From assembly GCA_040219515.1 (NCBI GenBank), contig JAVJSI010000015.1:20744-84743 (forward strand): a DNA stretch of 64,000 nt, read 5' to 3'. This DNA comes from Acidimicrobiales bacterium. GTDB lineage: Bacteria; Actinomycetota; Acidimicrobiia; Acidimicrobiales; Aldehydirespiratoraceae. The translations under genes were made by a program, and so were the position numbers. This document shows positions 19,023 through 27,829 of this stretch, piece by piece (position 1 is the stretch's first letter; each line of letters opens with the position of its first letter). The notes below the pieces were generated by a model. The model ran no database searches, was not told the DNA's origin, and worked only from the letters and a program-made list of their open reading frames with translations.

Positions 19023-21001
19023 GCGACGAGACCGGACCGAATCCGAGTCGACCGGCCGCCAACCCGGGCGACGTGCCGTCGGAGTGGTCGCCTCCCGGGG
19101 ACTCGGTTCCCTCGTTCGCGCATCTTCCGCCACCGCCGGCGCGCCCACTTTCGTCGCTACCGCCACCGCCGCCCGTGACGATCACCGCCGGACCGGCCGA
19201 GGCCGAACCCGCGCCCCGTCGTGGATGGATCGGTCGGGGCGCGGCCCTGGCGGCCGCCGTCATGCTCGTCGGCGGCGGCGGTTACCTCGCCGTCAACGCC
19301 GGCGCGGCCAATGGTGGCGCAGAGACACCGGAAGGTGCCCTGGACGGGGCGCTCGCCGCGCTGTCGACCGAAGATTTCGTCGGCGCCGCCGAGTTCGTCG
19401 AACCGGCCGAGCGCGACACGATGGTCGACGCCGGATTCGACGTGATCGACGAACTGATCCGGCTCGAGGTGTTCGACGAGTCCCTCGATCTCGGCTCGGT
19501 CGAGGGCATCGATCTCGAGTTCACCGACGTGGAGATCGACGCGATCGAGGTGCAACCCGGTCTCGCGCACCTCTTCATCACCGGCGGCACCGCGACCACG
19601 AGTCTCGACGGCAGCGCCGTTCCCCTCGGGGCGTTGATCACCGACCGAGTCGACGCCGACACGCTGGCGGTGACCGAGCAGTCCACCGAGCAACTGACAC
19701 GCGCCGAACAACCGATCGTGGCCGTCGAGCGCAATGGCCGCTGGTACCTCAGCCTTTGGTACTCCGTTGCCGAGAACGCCCGTCTCGAGATGGGCGCGCC
19801 GCTACCGAATCCCGCGGATCGCCTGGCGGAGATCGGTGCCGCCACCCCCGAGGGAGCGGTCGAGAACTTCGTTCGAGCGACGGAGAGGCTCGACCTCGCC
19901 ACGATGGTCGGCATGCTGGATCCGCAGGAGATGGCGGTGCTCTACGACTACGGATCGTTGTTCGTCGGCGATGCCCAGGACGCGGCCGACGGCTTCCTCG
20001 ACTTCGCCGCCGACGAGGGCTGGTCGTGGGAGATCACCGAGCTCGACCTGCGAGCCGACACCGACGGCGACCTGGCCACGGTGGTCATCGAACGTCTCGA
20101 TGTCGTCGCCGGCGGTCCTGGCGCCTCGTTCGAGATCTCGTACACCGGCGACCGGGTCATCATGTCGTTCGAGGTCGAAGGGGCCGCCGTGGACGTCGTC
20201 GCCGAGGGCGATTGTGTGACGGTCTCCGTCGACGAAGGTCGTGGAGTGGAGACCGACGAGACGTGCGCCGGCGACCTCCTCTCGGCGATGGGACTCGGCT
20301 CGATCACCTCGCCCGGACTCACGGGGGCGGGCGGTTCCGGGGCGGGGATCATCGTGCGCGAGGTCGACGGCCGCTGGTACCTCTCGCCGATTCGCACCGG
20401 ATCGGCGCTGGTGGTGCAGAGCCTGCAGGCGCTCGACGCCGAGGCGCTGGCCGAGACCGTGGACTCCCTGACCGAGCTCTTCCGTGACCCCTTCGGCGGT
20501 GCCTTCTTCGACGACGAGTTCCTCGACGACGAGTTCCTCTTCGAGATCGACGAATACCCCGTTGACCCTCCCGATGAACTCGACGTCTATCCGGAGTTCT
20601 CCGATGAGAACGTCGGCCTGCTCGCCGACGGCCCGGACTTCGTGTTCGTCTACGACCTGGTCGCCGGCGCCCGCGATGAGTTCTGGTCGGTGCAGTTCCC
20701 GGACGCAGTACCGCAGGACTTCGACGCCGGCGTCGTCGGGCAGGCGGTGCTCGCCGGGAACCACCATGTGGAGATCGGTGTGCTGCAGGGTCTCGTCTTC
20801 GAGACCGACGAGGAGCTGGCCGCGTGGGTCGGCGGGACCACCGTGGTCACCGACGACGGGTTCACCTATGTCGACCATGTCAGTGAATGGGGTATCGAGA
20901 CGGCCATCGCCCGTACTGACGATGGCATCGCTTTCGTGGCGACGTACAGCGAGTTCCATGAGCTGTCGGTCGATGCACTACGCAACCAGGTCGGCGGCTG
21001 A
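19019..21001 (+). CDS. large acidic single-pass membrane protein of unknown function
   Basis: The 660-residue protein starts with a Pro-rich cytoplasmic segment containing LPPPPARPLSSLPPPPP. One membrane helix follows near residues 74-92 (AALAAAVMLVGGGGYLAV), and then a long, very acidic extracytoplasmic region. That region holds two copies of a TPEGA-start unit (near residues 103 and 280), each followed later by an R-WYLS motif (NGRWYLSLWYS; DGRWYLSPIRT), which suggests internal duplication of a lumazine-binding/SnoaL-like fold. An Asp/Glu-rich stretch lies near residue 500. The ATG overlaps the upstream stop. Start and topology are inferred; the function is unknown. Confidence 0.7.
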   Translation: MSDETGPNPSRPAANPGDVPSEWSPPGDSVPSFAHLPPPPARPLSSLPPPPPVTITAGPAEAEPAPRRGWIGRGAALAAAVMLVGGGGYLAVNAGAANGGAETPEGALDGALAALSTEDFVGAAEFVEPAERDTMVDAGFDVIDELIRLEVFDESLDLGSVEGIDLEFTDVEIDAIEVQPGLAHLFITGGTATTSLDGSAVPLGALITDRVDADTLAVTEQSTEQLTRAEQPIVAVERNGRWYLSLWYSVAENARLEMGAPLPNPADRLAEIGAATPEGAVENFVRATERLDLATMVGMLDPQEMAVLYDYGSLFVGDAQDAADGFLDFAADEGWSWEITELDLRADTDGDLATVVIERLDVVAGGPGASFEISYTGDRVIMSFEVEGAAVDVVAEGDCVTVSVDEGRGVETDETCAGDLLSAMGLGSITSPGLTGAGGSGAGIIVREVDGRWYLSPIRTGSALVVQSLQALDAEALAETVDSLTELFRDPFGGAFFDDEFLDDEFLFEIDEYPVDPPDELDVYPEFSDENVGLLADGPDFVFVYDLVAGARDEFWSVQFPDAVPQDFDAGVVGQAVLAGNHHVEIGVLQGLVFETDEELAAWVGGTTVVTDDGFTYVDHVSEWGIETAIARTDDGIAFVATYSEFHELSVDALRNQVGG

Positions 21002-21019
21002 ATCAGTACCCTCATCTCC

Positions 21020-21169
21020 ATGGATCGACCACCACCCGACCCCGCGAAGCTGCTGTCCCAGTGGGAGGAGTGGGAGCGCGGTGAGACCCCGCCCGGCCGG
21101 GTCATGAGCAACCTCAAGACCGGTGGACTCCCCGACCTCTTGAAGGCGCTGGCCGAGGCGCAGTCCTGA
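21020..21169 (+). CDS. small conserved-looking 49-residue protein
   Basis: A short ATG frame encodes MDRPPPDPAKLLSQWEEWER, then GETPPGRVMSNLKTGGLPDLLKALAEAQS. It lies between the large acidic membrane protein and the Nudix gene and ends in CTGA, which overlaps the reading frame of the Nudix gene. Its amphipathic helix, codon use like the neighbouring genes and tight packing support a real gene. The function is not known. Confidence 0.55.
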   Translation: MDRPPPDPAKLLSQWEEWERGETPPGRVMSNLKTGGLPDLLKALAEAQS

Positions 21170-21933
21170 GCGACCCGACCGCGCCGGTCGGGGAGTGGCC
21201 GGAGGCCACGGAACCGCTCGCGCCGGTTCCGCCCGGTCGCGGCGGGCCACAGCGCATCCCGCGCCCGGAGGGTGCCGCCCTCGGCGGCCCGCCACCGTGG
21301 CACGAGGCGCCGCCCGAGGCGCTGTCGCCCGATCTCGACCGTGTGGTGTCGGCCCTGCAACGCCGGTCGGCGCCCCGGACCCTCGGTGCCGTCCCCGACG
21401 ATGCCCACGACAGCGCGGTGATGTGTCTGCTCTACGAGGAGGACGGTGAACCCCACGTCGTGCTCACGCGGCGCTCGCCGAAGATGCGCCTCCACGCCCA
21501 CGAGGTGGCCTTTCCCGGCGGCCGCCGCGACCCCGAGGACCCCGACCTGTGGGCAACAGCCGTGCGCGAGGCCGAGGAGGAGGTGGCGCTCGATGCGTCG
21601 ACGATCCAACGCGTGGGCTCCCTCGACAGCTTCGTCACCGTGGGCTCGCGCACCCTCGTGACGCCCTTCGTGGCCGTCACCGAGCGTCGCCCTCTACTCG
21701 TTCCGTCGCCGGCCGAGGTCGAATCCGTGCGCCACGTGGCCCTGGCGGAGCTGCTGCAGGCCGAGGTGTGGCGAGAGGAGATCTGGCCGCTGCGTCACTT
21801 CGGGGCACCGCGGGCGATCACGTTCTTCGAACTCGAGGGCGACACCGTCTGGGGCGCCACAGGCGCCATGCTGCGCCAGCTGCTGGCCATCGCCACCGGC
21901 ACCGACGACACGATCCGCGGTGGGCCGGGCTGA
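21166..21933 (+). CDS. Nudix hydrolase, CoA pyrophosphatase (NudL) type
   Basis: Predicted to hydrolyse CoA or related nucleoside diphosphates. The Nudix box reads GGRRDPEDPDLWATAVREAEEEV, with the GX5EX7REVXEEXG pattern largely conserved and the NudL-type lead LTRRSPKMRLHAHEVAFPGG. The open frame continues upstream of the first GTG (21343) with GGPQRIPRPEG and PPPWHEAPPEALSPDL, which resembles the N-terminus of actinobacterial homologs. No ATG, GTG or TTG lies there. The only plausible start is the CTG overlapping the upstream TGA, used here. With GTG 21343 the protein has 196 residues; from CTG it has 255. Confidence 0.8.
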   Translation: MSDPTAPVGEWPEATEPLAPVPPGRGGPQRIPRPEGAALGGPPPWHEAPPEALSPDLDRVVSALQRRSAPRTLGAVPDDAHDSAVMCLLYEEDGEPHVVLTRRSPKMRLHAHEVAFPGGRRDPEDPDLWATAVREAEEEVALDASTIQRVGSLDSFVTVGSRTLVTPFVAVTERRPLLVPSPAEVESVRHVALAELLQAEVWREEIWPLRHFGAPRAITFFELEGDTVWGATGAMLRQLLAIATGTDDTIRGGPG

Positions 21934-21960
21934 GGCCACGGAGCGTCGTAGACTCTCCGG

Positions 21961-22341
21961 GTGCCCGAAATTCGCTTCACCGCCGACACCCATCCCGAGC
22001 TCGTGCGCCAGGTCACGGTCTGGCTCGAGTCGACCGAGGGTGAACGCTCGGCGGTCGATGTCGTCGAGGGGAGTGCCGCGCTCACCAAGGATGCGCTGCG
22101 CCTGATCGCTGCCGCTGCGCCGGCCCCGTTGGCCGACAGCGAACTGGTGCGAGGCCTGACCGAGCTGGGTCATCGGGCCACCGACGCGAGCCGCGACGCC
22201 ACGCTCGCCGGGCTCGACGGACTCGCCGCAGTCACCGACGGAACCCTGGTGCGCCGGGTCTCCGAGGGCGGGGCGAAAGCGGCGTACGAGATGAACACGA
22301 AGGTCGCCAAACAGCTCCTGAAGTCGATTCTCCGCGGCTAG
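21961..22341 (+). CDS. hypothetical helical protein
   Basis: I do not recognise this family. The 126-residue product is largely helical and rich in Ala and Leu, with no signal peptide or membrane segment. It starts PEIRFTADTHPELVRQVTVW and ends in a basic amphipathic helix (AYEMNTKVAKQLLKSIL). A GTG start 27 bases after the Nudix gene suggests the same transcription unit. Codon use matches its neighbours. Confidence 0.6.
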   Translation: MPEIRFTADTHPELVRQVTVWLESTEGERSAVDVVEGSAALTKDALRLIAAAAPAPLADSELVRGLTELGHRATDASRDATLAGLDGLAAVTDGTLVRRVSEGGAKAAYEMNTKVAKQLLKSILRG

Positions 22342-22403
22342 GCTCCTCTCTTTCCACTCGGGCCCCACCAGGTCGGTGCGGCCCGACGAAGGGTTCGGAA
22401 CGC

Positions 22404-23273
22404 GTGGCCGAGATCGAGATCGGGCGAGGCAAGGACGGGCGTCGGGGCATCAGTCTCGACGAGGTTTCGATCGTGCCCACCCGGCGCACCCGTGCGGTCG
22501 GCGACGTCGAGTTGTCCTGGAAGATCGACGCCTACAAGTTCGCGTTGCCGTTCCTCGCCGCGGGCATCGAGCGGCCGATCGAGGCCGATGACGCCATCGC
22601 CATCGGCCGACTCGGCGGCCTTGCGCTGGTCGACCTCGAGGCGCTCTGGGCCGCTCGTCCCGATGCCGGCGCCCTGCGTGACCACATCGCGCAGATCAAG
22701 GCGGCCGACGTGCGCGTGGCCGCCGCGGTCGGTGTCCCCCACGCGGAAGAACTCGCCCCCCACGCCATCTCCGCCGAGGCCGACATCCTGGTGATCCACG
22801 ATGGCGTCATCTCCGCCGAGGTCGTCACCGCCGACGGCGCCGGTCTCAATCTCAAGACGTTCATCCGCACGCTCGACATCCCGGTCATCGTCGGTGGCTG
22901 CGCCAGCTACTCGGCGGCCCTGCATCTGATGCGGACCGGCGCGGCCGGCGTGATCGTGGGTGTCGACCGCAGCGAGCTCGGCATCGGCGTGCCGCTGGCC
23001 ACTGCGATCGGCGACGTGCGTTCCGCCCGTGTCCGCCATCTCGACGAAACCGGCGTCTACTGCCACCTCATCGCCCGCGGCGACATCCGCTCCGGCGCTG
23101 ACGCAGCCAGGGCGGTTGCCTGTGGTGCCGACGCCGTCCTCGTCGACTCGTCGGTCCTGATCGGTGCCGACCCGCAGGGCGGCGACATGGTCGAACATCT
23201 CCGCGAGTCGATGGCGCTGTGTGGCTACACCGATCTGAAGGCGTTCCAGAAGGCAGAGGTGGTCGTCCGATGA
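22404..23273 (+). CDS. GuaB3 family IMP dehydrogenase-related protein, catalytic loop deleted
   Basis: The N-terminus ([20 protein letters not shown]), [30 protein letters not shown] and the ending [14 protein letters not shown] place this in the GuaB3 family of actinobacterial IMP dehydrogenases. Family members are about 375 residues; this one is 289. Where homologs carry the nucleophilic Cys loop (GAACTTR), this protein reads [21 protein letters not shown], so the Cys loop is absent. A second gap removes the flap between [10 protein letters not shown] and MALCGYTD. Catalysis as an IMP dehydrogenase is therefore unlikely. It overlaps guaA by four bases, which points to a purine-related, possibly regulatory, role. 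Confidence 0.82.
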   Translation: MAEIEIGRGKDGRRGISLDEVSIVPTRRTRAVGDVELSWKIDAYKFALPFLAAGIERPIEADDAIAIGRLGGLALVDLEALWAARPDAGALRDHIAQIKAADVRVAAAVGVPHAEELAPHAISAEADILVIHDGVISAEVVTADGAGLNLKTFIRTLDIPVIVGGCASYSAALHLMRTGAAGVIVGVDRSELGIGVPLATAIGDVRSARVRHLDETGVYCHLIARGDIRSGADAARAVACGADAVLVDSSVLIGADPQGGDMVEHLRESMALCGYTDLKAFQKAEVVVR

Positions 23274-24838
23274 ACGATGTGCCGGCGAACCGGGTAGCGC
23301 CCGTGGGTGACGAGAAGGTGCTGGTCGTCGACTTCGGGGCGCAGTACGCCCAGCTGATCGCGCGGCGTGTGCGCGAGGCCAACGTCTACAGCGAGATCGT
23401 GGCGCCCACCATCACCGCGGCCGAGGTGGCCGAGAAGGAGCCGATCGGCATCATCTTCAGCGGAGGGCCCGACTCGGTCCACGCCGAGGGCGCGATCGCC
23501 ATCGATCCCGAGGTCTACGGACTCGGCGTGCCGATCCTGGGCATCTGCTACGGCGCCCAGTTGATCGCCCAGCAGAACGGCGGTCTCGTCGACCGCACCG
23601 ACCGCGGTGAGTATGGCCGCACCACGCTCACGCTCGACGGCGACGGCGGCATTCTGCTCGGCGGCACCCCGGCCACGCAGCCGGTGTGGATGAGTCACTT
23701 CGATGCGATCGTCAAACCGCCGACGGGCGTCACCGCCACGGCGTCCACGCCCGACGCGGCCGTCGCCGCGTTCGAAGACGCCGATCGCAAGCTCTACGGC
23801 GTGCAGTTCCACCCCGAGGTGATGCACACCGCCCACGGCCAACACGTCATCGAGCAGTTTCTTCGTCACGGGTGCGCGACCAAGGGCACCTGGACCATGG
23901 CGTCCATCATCGACACCGCCGTCGAGCAGATCCGCGAACAGGTCGGCGATCGGCGGGCGATGTGTGCGTTGAGCGGTGGCGTCGATTCCGCGGTCGCCGC
24001 CGCGGTGGTCCACAAGGCCATCGGTGATCAGCTCACCTGTGTCTTCGTCGACACCGGCCTGATGCGGCTCAACGAGGGCGCCCAGGTCGTCGAGACATTC
24101 GAGCGCAACTACGGGCTCGAGCTGATCCACGTCGACGCCGCCGATCGTTTCTTCGCCGCGCTGGCCGGCATCACCGAGCCCGAGGCGAAGCGCAAGGCGA
24201 TCGGGGAGCTGTTCATCCGGGTGTTCGAGAACGCGAAGGCCCAGGTGAAGGGGGCCGACTTCCTCGTCCAGGGCACCTTGTACCCCGACGTCATCGAATC
24301 GGGCAGCGAGCACGCCTCCACTATCAAGAGCCACCACAACGTCGGCGGCCTCCCCGACGACATCGACTTCGAGCTGATCGAGCCGCTGCGCAGCCTGTTC
24401 AAGGACGAGGTCCGCCAGGTCGGGCGCGAGCTCGGTCTGCCCGACGAGATCGTCGAGCGCCAGCCCTTCCCCGGCCCCGGTCTCGGCGTGAGGATCATCG
24501 GTGAGGTCACGCCCGACAAGGTGGCCACGCTGCAACACGCCGACGCGATCGTGCGCGAAGAACTCAAGATCGCCGGCCTCGAACGCGAGATCTGGCAGTC
24601 GTTCGCAGTACTGCCCGACATCCGCAGTGTCGGTGTGATGGGCGACGAACGCACCTACGGCTACCCGATCATCATCCGCGCCGTCACCAGCGAGGACGCA
24701 ATGACCGCCGACTGGGCCCGTATTCCCTACGATGTGCTCGAGACCATGAGCAGTCGGGTGATCAACGAGGTGCCCGGCGTCAATCGTGTGGCCTACGACA
24801 TCACGTCGAAGCCGCCCGGCACCATTGAATGGGAATAG
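23270..24838 (+). CDS. guaA: GMP synthase (glutamine-hydrolysing)
   Basis: GuaA aminates XMP to GMP using glutamine and ATP. The 522-residue protein has a class-I glutaminase domain (nucleophile in GICYGAQ, His-Glu in VQFHPEV), the ATP pyrophosphatase P-loop [14 protein letters not shown], and the dimerisation domain ending [18 protein letters not shown]. The usual GICYGMQ reads GICYGAQ here. The ATG overlaps the upstream GuaB3-type gene; a second ATG six bases later is possible. The stop codon lies within a 13-bp tandem repeat. Confidence 0.96.
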   Translation: MNDVPANRVAPVGDEKVLVVDFGAQYAQLIARRVREANVYSEIVAPTITAAEVAEKEPIGIIFSGGPDSVHAEGAIAIDPEVYGLGVPILGICYGAQLIAQQNGGLVDRTDRGEYGRTTLTLDGDGGILLGGTPATQPVWMSHFDAIVKPPTGVTATASTPDAAVAAFEDADRKLYGVQFHPEVMHTAHGQHVIEQFLRHGCATKGTWTMASIIDTAVEQIREQVGDRRAMCALSGGVDSAVAAAVVHKAIGDQLTCVFVDTGLMRLNEGAQVVETFERNYGLELIHVDAADRFFAALAGITEPEAKRKAIGELFIRVFENAKAQVKGADFLVQGTLYPDVIESGSEHASTIKSHHNVGGLPDDIDFELIEPLRSLFKDEVRQVGRELGLPDEIVERQPFPGPGLGVRIIGEVTPDKVATLQHADAIVREELKIAGLEREIWQSFAVLPDIRSVGVMGDERTYGYPIIIRAVTSEDAMTADWARIPYDVLETMSSRVINEVPGVNRVAYDITSKPPGTIEWE

Positions 24839-24869
24839 AGAGTGGGAATAGCGAGTGGGAGTAGTGGGG
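24831..24869 (+). repeat. 13-bp tandem repeat spanning the guaA stop codon
   Basis: Two nearly identical 13-base units (GGGAATAGAGAGT and GGGAATAGCGAGT) are followed by a degraded third. The first contains the guaA stop, and the following gene may start within or after the array. Confidence 0.8.
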
Positions 24870-24877
24870 CCGGAGAC

Positions 24878-25456
24878 GTGAGAGAAGGGACGGCCCTCTC
24901 GCCGGTGGACGCGTACCAGCGGGCCGCTGCGGTCTTCGGCGAGACCATCGCGGCGCTGGCCGACCACGAGTGGGAGGCGCAGACCGGCGATGACTGGACG
25001 GTCGTCACGACCGTCGCGTGGGTCGTCGTCGGCGACTCCCACATCGCCACCGCGGTCGCCGGCGAACCCCTGCGGTCGGTGGGCGAGTTCGACGCGGCGG
25101 TCCTCGGCACTGCGCCAGTGGCCGCGTGGCGGGGCACCGCGGTCGCCGCCATCGCCGCGTTGCGCGAGCCCGGCGCGATCGACCGGGTGGTGGCGCATCC
25201 CGACGGATCGCTGGCCGTCGCCGATCTCGTCGGTCAACGGGTGAGCGAGAACCTGGTGCGGGCGTGGGACATCGGCAAGGCGCTCGGCGCCCCGGTCGAG
25301 ATTCCCGCCGATCTCGCCGAATGGTGTCTCGACTTCTGGATGAGCCACGCCGACGCGGTGATCGGCGGCGGGGTGTTGCCCGAAACCCCTATCGAACCCC
25401 CCGTCGACGCCGACGCCGTCACCCGCCTGCTCGCCCTCACCGGCCGTACCGCCTGA
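24878..25456 (+). CDS. TIGR03086-like / mycothiol-dependent maleylpyruvate isomerase N-terminal (DinB-like) protein
   Basis: This is a four-helix-bundle protein of the DinB / maleylpyruvate isomerase N-terminal superfamily common in actinobacteria, where metal- and mycothiol-dependent reactions are typical. Landmarks are SPVDAYQRAAAVFGETIAAL, WTVVTTVAWVVVGDSHIATA and SENLVRAWDIGKALGAPVEIPADL, as in TIGR03086 proteins. The usual metal-binding His pattern is only partly visible, so activity is uncertain. The GTG at 24878 follows GGAGAC closely. An in-frame GTG at 24842, inside the 13-bp repeat, would add 12 low-complexity residues. Confidence 0.72.
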   Translation: MREGTALSPVDAYQRAAAVFGETIAALADHEWEAQTGDDWTVVTTVAWVVVGDSHIATAVAGEPLRSVGEFDAAVLGTAPVAAWRGTAVAAIAALREPGAIDRVVAHPDGSLAVADLVGQRVSENLVRAWDIGKALGAPVEIPADLAEWCLDFWMSHADAVIGGGVLPETPIEPPVDADAVTRLLALTGRTA

Positions 25457-25490
25457 CATCCACGAACCGGGTTCGGGCGCGAGAGGGCCG

Positions 25491-26423
25491 TCAGGTGCCG
25501 GTGAGGCGTTCGACGACGGGAGCCATCGTCTCCAGGGCGTCGGCGCTCCACGTGACGTAGGAGATGCCCCAGCGGTCGCGCCAACGCCGGATGTCGTCGC
25601 ACATCTCGTCGACGGTGCCCACCAGGACATGGGGCATCTCGGCGGCCTCGGTCGGGGTGAGGGCGAAGCCCGGCGCCATCGATTCGATGAGGGCGGCCCG
25701 ATCGTCGCTCGGCAGTACGAAGTGAATGCGGGTCTGGAGCTCGAGCGAGTCGAACCGTGCGCCGGCAGCGTCGCGAATGGCGGCGACCTTCTCGTCGGTG
25801 CGGGTCGGTGACCCCGATGCCCCGGCCGCGGCATCGATCGTGCCGGACGCCAGCGAGAGGTTGATGCCGACGATGTCGGCTTCTCGCCCGGCGAGGCCGA
25901 GCACCTTCGGCCCGCCACCGGCGATCATCAGCGGCGGGTGGGGGCGCTGTACCGGCGCAGGCAGACCGTCGAGTCCGACGACCGAGTAGTGCGTGCCGGT
26001 GTGGGAGAACTCCCCGTCGGCGAAGCAGCGCTTCATCACCGTGATCGATTCGGCCAGCCGCTCGATCCTGATTCCGGGCCCGTGGAGAGGGAAGCCGGCC
26101 TTCTCGTAGTCGGTGACCTTCCAGCCGGCGCCGATGCCCCACTCGAGGCGGCCTCGTGACAACACATCGAGCGTGGCCAGTTCCTTGGCCAGCACCACGG
26201 GATTGCGGAAGTCGTTGGCCAGCACGAGGGTGGCCAGGCGGATGGTCTCGGTGGCCATCGCCGCGGCGGTCAGCGAGATCAGCGGCGCGCAGCCGTCGTC
26301 GAGATGGTCACTGATCGCGAGGGTGTCGTAGCCGGCGGCTTCCGCCCGCCGGGCGAGGGCGACGACGTCGTGGGGGTCGGTCAGGGCGCCGGCGGACACG
26401 CCGAAGCGCAGTGGATGCGTCAT
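25491..26423 (-). CDS. F420-dependent luciferase-like oxidoreductase
   Basis: A bacterial luciferase-like (LLM) flavin/F420 oxidoreductase of 310 residues with a TIM-barrel fold. Landmarks are RFGVSAGALTDPHDVVALAR, EAAGYDTLAISDHL, TLDVLSRGRLEWGIGAGW (the phosphate-binding loop) and PLMIAGGGPKVLGLAGREAD. The subfamily resembles those annotated with F420 in mycobacteria; the cofactor and substrate are inferred only. It is transcribed opposite to its neighbours and diverges from pstS. Confidence 0.88.
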   Translation of the reverse strand: MTHPLRFGVSAGALTDPHDVVALARRAEAAGYDTLAISDHLDDGCAPLISLTAAAMATETIRLATLVLANDFRNPVVLAKELATLDVLSRGRLEWGIGAGWKVTDYEKAGFPLHGPGIRIERLAESITVMKRCFADGEFSHTGTHYSVVGLDGLPAPVQRPHPPLMIAGGGPKVLGLAGREADIVGINLSLASGTIDAAAGASGSPTRTDEKVAAIRDAAGARFDSLELQTRIHFVLPSDDRAALIESMAPGFALTPTEAAEMPHVLVGTVDEMCDDIRRWRDRWGISYVTWSADALETMAPVVERLTGT

Positions 26424-26466
26424 GGTCCGGCCACGCTAGTGCGACCGATGTCACCCGGTTCCGACC

Positions 26467-26499
26467 GTTCGAGAACCGTTTACTCCGTGTTCATCTCGT
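26467..26499 (+). promoter_or_regulatory. candidate PHO box upstream of pstS
   Basis: Three direct units begin GTTC, GTTT and GTTC at exact 11-base spacing (26467, 26478, 26489). The third reads GTTCATCTCGT, close to the actinobacterial PhoP/RegX3 repeat unit. It lies about 95 bases before the pstS start, and the cluster itself encodes a RegX3-type regulator. Confidence 0.5.
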
Positions 26500-26592
26500 T
26501 GGGGTTTGCGGGTCACGCCCCGTCCGTAGCTTTCACTCCTGGCAAACAGGCGTACAAGTGGTACGTCGATCCATACCTGGAGGAATTCTTCC

Positions 26593-27696
26593 GTGACTAT
26601 TTCGAAGCGCGTGGCTTGGCTGCTCGCAATTCTCCTGTCGTTCTCGCTGGTCGCCGCGGCCTGCGGCGACGATGACGACACCGACACCAGCGCCGAGGAC
26701 ACCGACACCGGTTCCGAGGACACCGGCGACACAGCCGATGAGGACACCGACACCGGCTCCGAGGACACCGGCGACATGGCCGATGAGGACACCGGTGACA
26801 TGGCCGACCTGTCCGGTGAGATCTTCATCTCCGGCTCCTCGACCGTCGAGCCCATCTCCGTTCGCGTGCAGGAGATGTTCAACGACATCTATCCCGACGT
26901 GAACATCGCGGTCGACGGTCCCGGCACCGGCGACGGTTTCGCGTTGTTCTGCGACGGCGAAACCGACATCTCCGATGCCTCGCGAGCCATCAAGGAAGAG
27001 GAAGCGGCCACCTGTGAAGCGAACGGCATCAACTATGTCGAGCTGCAGGTCGGCATCGACGGCCTGGCCGTCATGACCAACGCGGCCAATGACGCCGTCG
27101 AGTGTGTCTCGTTCGCCGACCTCTACGCCCTCACCGGTCCGGAGTCGACGGGGTTCGCCTCGTGGTCCGATGCCAACGAGCTCTCGGCCGAACTCGGTGG
27201 CGACGGTGCGCTTCCCGACGCACCGCTGGACATCTTCGGTCCCGGCGAAGAGTCGGGAACCTATGACACCTTCGTCGAGTTCGTCGTCGACGAGTTCAAC
27301 GAGGACCGTGGTCAGGAGAGCGAGACCCGCCCCGACTACAACCCCTCGGGCGACGACAACGTGATCGTCAGCGGTATCACCGGCAGCGACACCAGCCTCG
27401 GCTGGGTCGGCTTCGCCTTCGCCGACAGCGCGAGCGACGTGAGGCTCCTCGAGGTCGACAACGGCGAGTCCGGGTGTGTTGCTCCCACGGCCGAGACCAT
27501 CGCCTCGGGTGAGTACCCGCTGAGCCGTCCGCTGTTCATCTACGTCAACGCCGACAAGGCCGCCGAGAGCGACGCGCTCACCGCCTACGTCGACTTCTAC
27601 ATGGCAGACGGCCTCGACACCGCCGTGGCCGAGGTCGACTATGTCGCCCTCTCCGACGACGCCAAGGCCGAGACCCGGGCCAACTGGGCCGGCTGA
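26593..27696 (+). CDS. pstS: phosphate-binding lipoprotein PstS
   Basis: PstS captures phosphate outside the membrane for the PstCAB importer. The 367-residue precursor has a signal peptide with a lipobox ending in Cys24 (LVAAAC). A very acidic repetitive linker follows, built from EDTGD and TDTGSEDTGD units. The mature domain starts GEIFISGSSTVEPIS and contains the phosphate-binding segments GPGTGDGFALFCDGETDISDASR and GPGEESGTYDTF. The GTG start has a GGAGGA site. A hairpin follows, so PstS is probably made in excess over the permease. Confidence 0.95.
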   Translation: MTISKRVAWLLAILLSFSLVAAACGDDDDTDTSAEDTDTGSEDTGDTADEDTDTGSEDTGDMADEDTGDMADLSGEIFISGSSTVEPISVRVQEMFNDIYPDVNIAVDGPGTGDGFALFCDGETDISDASRAIKEEEAATCEANGINYVELQVGIDGLAVMTNAANDAVECVSFADLYALTGPESTGFASWSDANELSAELGGDGALPDAPLDIFGPGEESGTYDTFVEFVVDEFNEDRGQESETRPDYNPSGDDNVIVSGITGSDTSLGWVGFAFADSASDVRLLEVDNGESGCVAPTAETIASGEYPLSRPLFIYVNADKAAESDALTAYVDFYMADGLDTAVAEVDYVALSDDAKAETRANWAG

Positions 27697-27712
27697 TCCC
27701 CCAATCGCACGG

Positions 27713-27756
27713 CCGGCAGCGGTCGCGCTCCCAATCGGGATCGCGGCCGCTGCCGG
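27713..27756 (+). terminator. long hairpin between pstS and pstC (attenuator or mRNA stabiliser)
   Basis: Two 15-base arms (CCGGCAGCGGTCGCG / CGCGGCCGCTGCCGG) pair with a single G-U. The intervening bases extend the stem with CCC/GGG around an AATC loop, giving about 19 pairs. It is not followed by a clean T-run, so partial termination or 3'-end protection of pstS RNA is more likely than full termination. Confidence 0.7.
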
Positions 27757-27829
27757 GGTGCGGACCCGGGTACCGCCTCGCTGCGGTGCCGCTGTCCTCG
27801 TTCTTCTTCGACCACTAGGTTCAATCTCG

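Noticed and set aside
23225..25918. An 897-codon minus-strand open frame across guaA and the following genes.
   Set aside because: It covers several genes on the other strand, has no conserved domain, and its composition mirrors the guaA codons.
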